DNA from: JABIFK01 sp047619225
GTDB taxonomy: Bacteria; Latescibacterota; UBA2968
Assembly: GCA_047619225.1 (NCBI GenBank)
Contig: JBLHJX010000339.1
Coordinates: forward strand, 1-5,245
Direction: 5' to 3'
Length of the DNA stretch: 5,245 bases
The position numbers were made by a program, and so were the translations under genes. The notes beneath the pieces were generated by a model that did no database searches, was not told where the DNA came from, and was given only the letters and a program-made list of their open reading frames with translations. Below, in pieces: positions 4,722-5,245 of this stretch. The first letter of the stretch is position 1. Every line of letters begins with the position of its first letter.

Positions 4722-5245
4722 ATGGCTGAATTGAAGATGCGTGTTGCGTTGGGGCAGTTTAATGAGCTGACTGATGATATGCTGATTTATATCAAGCAGC
4801 TTGGTGCAAATGATTTTTTGATGAATACACCGAGGTTACCCGGGGAATATCAGTGGGAATATGAAGACTTAAAGGCGCTGGTTGACCAGTCAAACGCGCA
4901 GGGTGTGCGATTGATGGCACTTGAGAATGTGCCGGTTCATTATTATGAGAAGGCGATGTTGGGGTTGCCTGGGCGCGATGAACAGATTGAACATATGTCT
5001 GAAACCATTCGCAATATGGGTAAGGCAGGTATTCCAATTTTGGGTTATCACTGGATGCCCAATAAGGTGTGGCGCACGCCTGTGCCTGCGACTTTGCGCG
5101 GTGGGGCAAAAGGTACGCGCTTTAATTTAGACGAACATAAAGACGCGCCGTTGACCCATGAACGTGTATTTGATGCTGAAGAAATGTGGGCCAATTATGC
5201 CTATTATTTAGAGCGTGTTTTACCGGTGGCTGAAGAAGCTGGCGT
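4722..5245 (+). CDS. uxuA: Mannonate dehydratase, UxuA family (5' part, runs off the window)
   Basis: The first 174 residues are present. UxuA converts D-mannonate to 2-keto-3-deoxy-D-gluconate in cytoplasmic hexuronate (glucuronate) breakdown. Family features seen are LENVP at 67-71, LGLPGRDEQIE at 80-90, IRNMGKAGIPILGYHWMP at 96-113, and WRTP and RGGA just after. The segment is the first part of a TIM barrel of roughly 350-400 residues. The known metal ligands of UxuA (His, Cys, His, Asp) fall beyond the window, so catalytic competence cannot be checked. The start is fixed by AAAGGAG (4709-4715), 6 bases before the ATG. It follows the desulfurase by 60 bases with the repeat between, and no separate promoter is evident, so co-transcription is possible. 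Uncultured phyla carry many UxuA-like paralogues, so the exact substrate is less certain than the family. Confidence 0.88.
   Translation, partial: MAELKMRVALGQFNELTDDMLIYIKQLGANDFLMNTPRLPGEYQWEYEDLKALVDQSNAQGVRLMALENVPVHYYEKAMLGLPGRDEQIEHMSETIRNMGKAGIPILGYHWMPNKVWRTPVPATLRGGAKGTRFNLDEHKDAPLTHERVFDAEEMWANYAYYLERVLPVAEEAG

Noticed and set aside
4792..5130. Short open frames on both strands within the mannonate dehydratase region
   Set aside because: The plus-strand frame beginning at 4722 encodes an unambiguous UxuA N-terminal half; the others are shadows.
1..5245. A defence, mobile-element or CRISPR-type system
   Set aside because: I see no regularly spaced repeats, transposase, integrase, nuclease-helicase cluster or toxin-antitoxin pair; the genes are metabolic or housekeeping-like with normal spacing.

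Overview
The window looks like ordinary chromosome from a free-living bacterium of moderate GC content (I estimate a little under 50 %). It has compact spacing, clear Shine-Dalgarno sites and two good intrinsic terminators. The gene set is a TIM-barrel sugar isomerase, a bifunctional-nuclease/UVR protein, a YchF-like protein with a damaged nucleotide site, a selenocysteine-lyase-like NifS protein and a UxuA-type mannonate dehydratase. From memory of protein families this resembles uncultured marine lineages such as Candidatus Poribacteria or Latescibacteria. That placement is an inference and was not tested.

Layout: (1) 1-84 is the 3' end of an unidentified plus-strand reading frame. (2) 175-1002 on the minus strand is a sugar phosphate isomerase/epimerase-like protein, convergent with (1). 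(3) 1003-1241 is a divergent intergenic region with candidate promoters in both directions and a palindrome/hairpin. (4) 1242-1922 is the BFN-UVR protein, closed by a perfect 15-bp-stem terminator at 1950-1985. (5) 2093-3142 is the YchF-like protein, followed with no gap by a 60-residue two-helix membrane ORF (3143-3325) and a second intrinsic terminator (3355-3388). (6) 3495-4661 is a cysteine desulfurase/selenocysteine lyase, preceded by an inverted repeat and a plausible promoter; its last residues are encoded by a GC-rich repeat. (7) 4722 to the window end is the start of a mannonate dehydratase.

The terminators divide the plus strand into three transcription units: the BFN-UVR gene alone; the YchF-like gene with its small membrane ORF; and the desulfurase, possibly with the mannonate dehydratase. 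The isomerase and the mannonate dehydratase both fit sugar or sugar-acid catabolism, but they lie on opposite strands at opposite ends, so nothing here shows that they act together.

I found no tRNA, rRNA, CRISPR array, transposase or phage gene. I do not see a convincing new multi-gene system. The points most worth a second look are the degenerate YchF paralogue with its coupled membrane ORF, the repeat-derived tail of the desulfurase, and the altered metal-site positions of the isomerase.
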